Of a stretch of DNA of 36,769 nt, positions 36,056-36,769 are shown piece after piece; within the stretch, counting starts at the first letter, position 1; every line of letters starts with the position of its first letter. The stretch spans positions 1 through 36,769 of the forward strand of contig NEEC01000410.1 in NCBI GenBank assembly GCA_002189035.1, in the 5' to 3' direction. The position numbers were made by a program, and so were the translations under genes. This DNA comes from Utricularia gibba. Taxonomy: Eukaryota > Streptophyta > Magnoliopsida > Lamiales > Lentibulariaceae. Under the pieces are notes generated by a model. The model saw only the letters and a list, made by a program, of their open reading frames with translations. It was not told where the DNA came from and made no database searches.

Positions 36056-36588
36056 TCACCACGGAATGCCACGTGAGACACTTTTCGTTGTGGCTTTTTT
36101 AATATGTCCAAGTTATCGGACAAACGTAACTCCAAATTATAATACTTGGAGCTCGAATAGGGCTTCCCAACAGTGTGCTATGAAGAGCAAGGATCTGCAT
36201 GTTATGCAAGAGGTGCTTCGCGGACCAGGATGTGCGACGTAGTCATTTCATTGCGCATCATCATTCGGGGTGCATCCTAAAAATCACACGTGCACGGGAT
36301 TCATTAAAAATAAATATTTACGCATATCCAGATTATATAACAGTGTGTGGGATAAGTGATGCCACGAAATTCATGATGTAGCATGTGACTTTTTTCCAAC
36401 TTGATCGCATAGTAGATGAAGTCTGACACCATATGTTTGGCTTTTGATTGATGCATTTAGTTGCTATGATACTTCTGATTCTTGATGCACCATTCCCGTA
36501 TACCATGTCTCTAGTGGCTATTTGATTCTTTTGCCTTGTATGTTGTTCGCATCAATTTCGAGAACATGAAGCACATTATTAAATGCAG
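36056..36588. repeat. Satellite monomer M69 (533 bp, slot 4)
   Basis: g-less, ending the lag-5 series; major type; gaataggg, gcacggg; gtccaag; cagtgtgtggg (extra gt, one t lost); tgccttg. Confidence 0.95.
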
Positions 36589-36769
36589 TCACCACGGAAT
36601 GCCACGTGAGACACTTTTCGTTGTGGCTTGTTTTTTAATATGTCCACAGTTATCGGACAAACGTAACTCCAAATTATAATACTTGGAGCTCGAATAGGGC
36701 TTCCCAACAGTGTGCTATGAAGAGCAAGGATCTGCATGTTATGCAAGAGGTGCTTCGCGGACCAGGATG
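36589..36769. repeat. Satellite monomer M70, partial (first 181 bp, slot 5)
   Basis: Cut by the window edge just after accaggatg. gaataggg; one extra t in cttgttttttaat. The array evidently continues to the right. Confidence 0.95.

Larger units (their letters stand above)
1..36769. repeat. Tandem satellite array, ~530-bp monomer, 69 full copies plus a partial
   Basis: The anchor tcaccacggaatgcc (or a one- or two-base variant) recurs every 517-537 bases from end to end, always in the same orientation, with near-identical sequence between anchors. Most copies differ by a few short indels and rare substitutions. There is no interruption, transposon or unique sequence. Sites used below to describe copies: cttgttttt or its g-less form; gaaaaggg, gaaaggg or gaataggg; gcaagagg or gcgagagg; gcacgg, gcaccgg or gcacggg; cagagtgtataac or cagattatataac; gaattc or gaagtc; ggctttg, ggcttttg or ggctgttg; tgccttg or tgcttg; and the junction gcagtc, gcaatc or gcatc. 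'Major type' means cagattatataac plus gaagtc. 'g-less' means lacking the g of cttgttttt. 'Slot' is the position in the proposed five-monomer unit. The family is not recognised; no coding or RNA-gene function is evident. Confidence 0.98.
23301..36769. repeat. Array domain 4 (M45-M70): tgcttg domain
   Basis: A one-base loss, tgccttg to tgcttg, is seen in 17 copies (M45, 46, 48-52, 54-61, 64, 67) and in none before 23.7 kb. Copies here are the longest and most uniform, and the major type predominates. Confidence 0.75.

Noticed and set aside
1-36769. Recurrent minus-strand frames of about 75 codons in many monomers
   Set aside because: They recur because the DNA recurs. Frame-changing indels are freely tolerated from copy to copy, which is the opposite of coding constraint, and I recognise no domain.
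1-36769. CRISPR array
   Set aside because: The entire ~530-bp unit repeats; there are no unique spacers between short repeats.
1-36769. Telomeric or interstitial telomere repeats
   Set aside because: No run of TTTAGGG, TTAGGG or TTAGG units is present in any monomer.

Overview
The window is one uninterrupted tandem array of a satellite DNA: 69 complete head-to-tail copies of a monomer of about 530 bp plus a 181-bp partial copy at the right edge. Taking the first base as phase, copies start at 1, 527, 1057, 1581 and so on to 36589. The mean period is 36588/69 = 530.3 bp, ranging from 517 to 537 bp. All copies have the same orientation. I see no transposon insertion, inversion or unique sequence, and neither array edge is reached.

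I see no protein-coding gene, rRNA, tRNA or CRISPR locus. All open frames in the window are the same few satellite frames, opened or closed by small deletions in individual copies. A homogeneous, gene-free array with a ~530-bp period points to nuclear heterochromatin of a eukaryote (centromeric, pericentromeric, subtelomeric or knob-like). A plant is my first guess, but I do not recognise the family and nothing in the sequence fixes the organism or chromosomal position.

Layout: (1) 1-6858, monomers M1-M13, has the shortest copies, mostly carrying a GAATTC site and variants of cagagtgtataac. (2) 6859-14270, M14-M27, is a transition in which gaataggg appears and the cagattatataac/gaagtc type takes over. 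(3) 14271-22768, M28-M43, is marked by gcgagagg and, in three copies, gcagcct. (4) 23301-36769, M45-M70, is marked by tgcttg in place of tgccttg. M44, between (3) and (4), has neither marker.

The main structural observation is a degraded higher-order repeat of five monomers (about 2.65 kb). Several variants recur at lag 5, most clearly loss of the g in cttgttttt at M9, 14, 19, 24, 29, 34, 49, 54, 64 and 69. The copies also fall into two subfamilies, defined by linked variants about 95 bp apart. Most differences between copies are short deletions, denser at the left. That could be biological or could be residual long-read indel error, and it limits fine interpretation. All variant calls were made by eye, without an alignment program.
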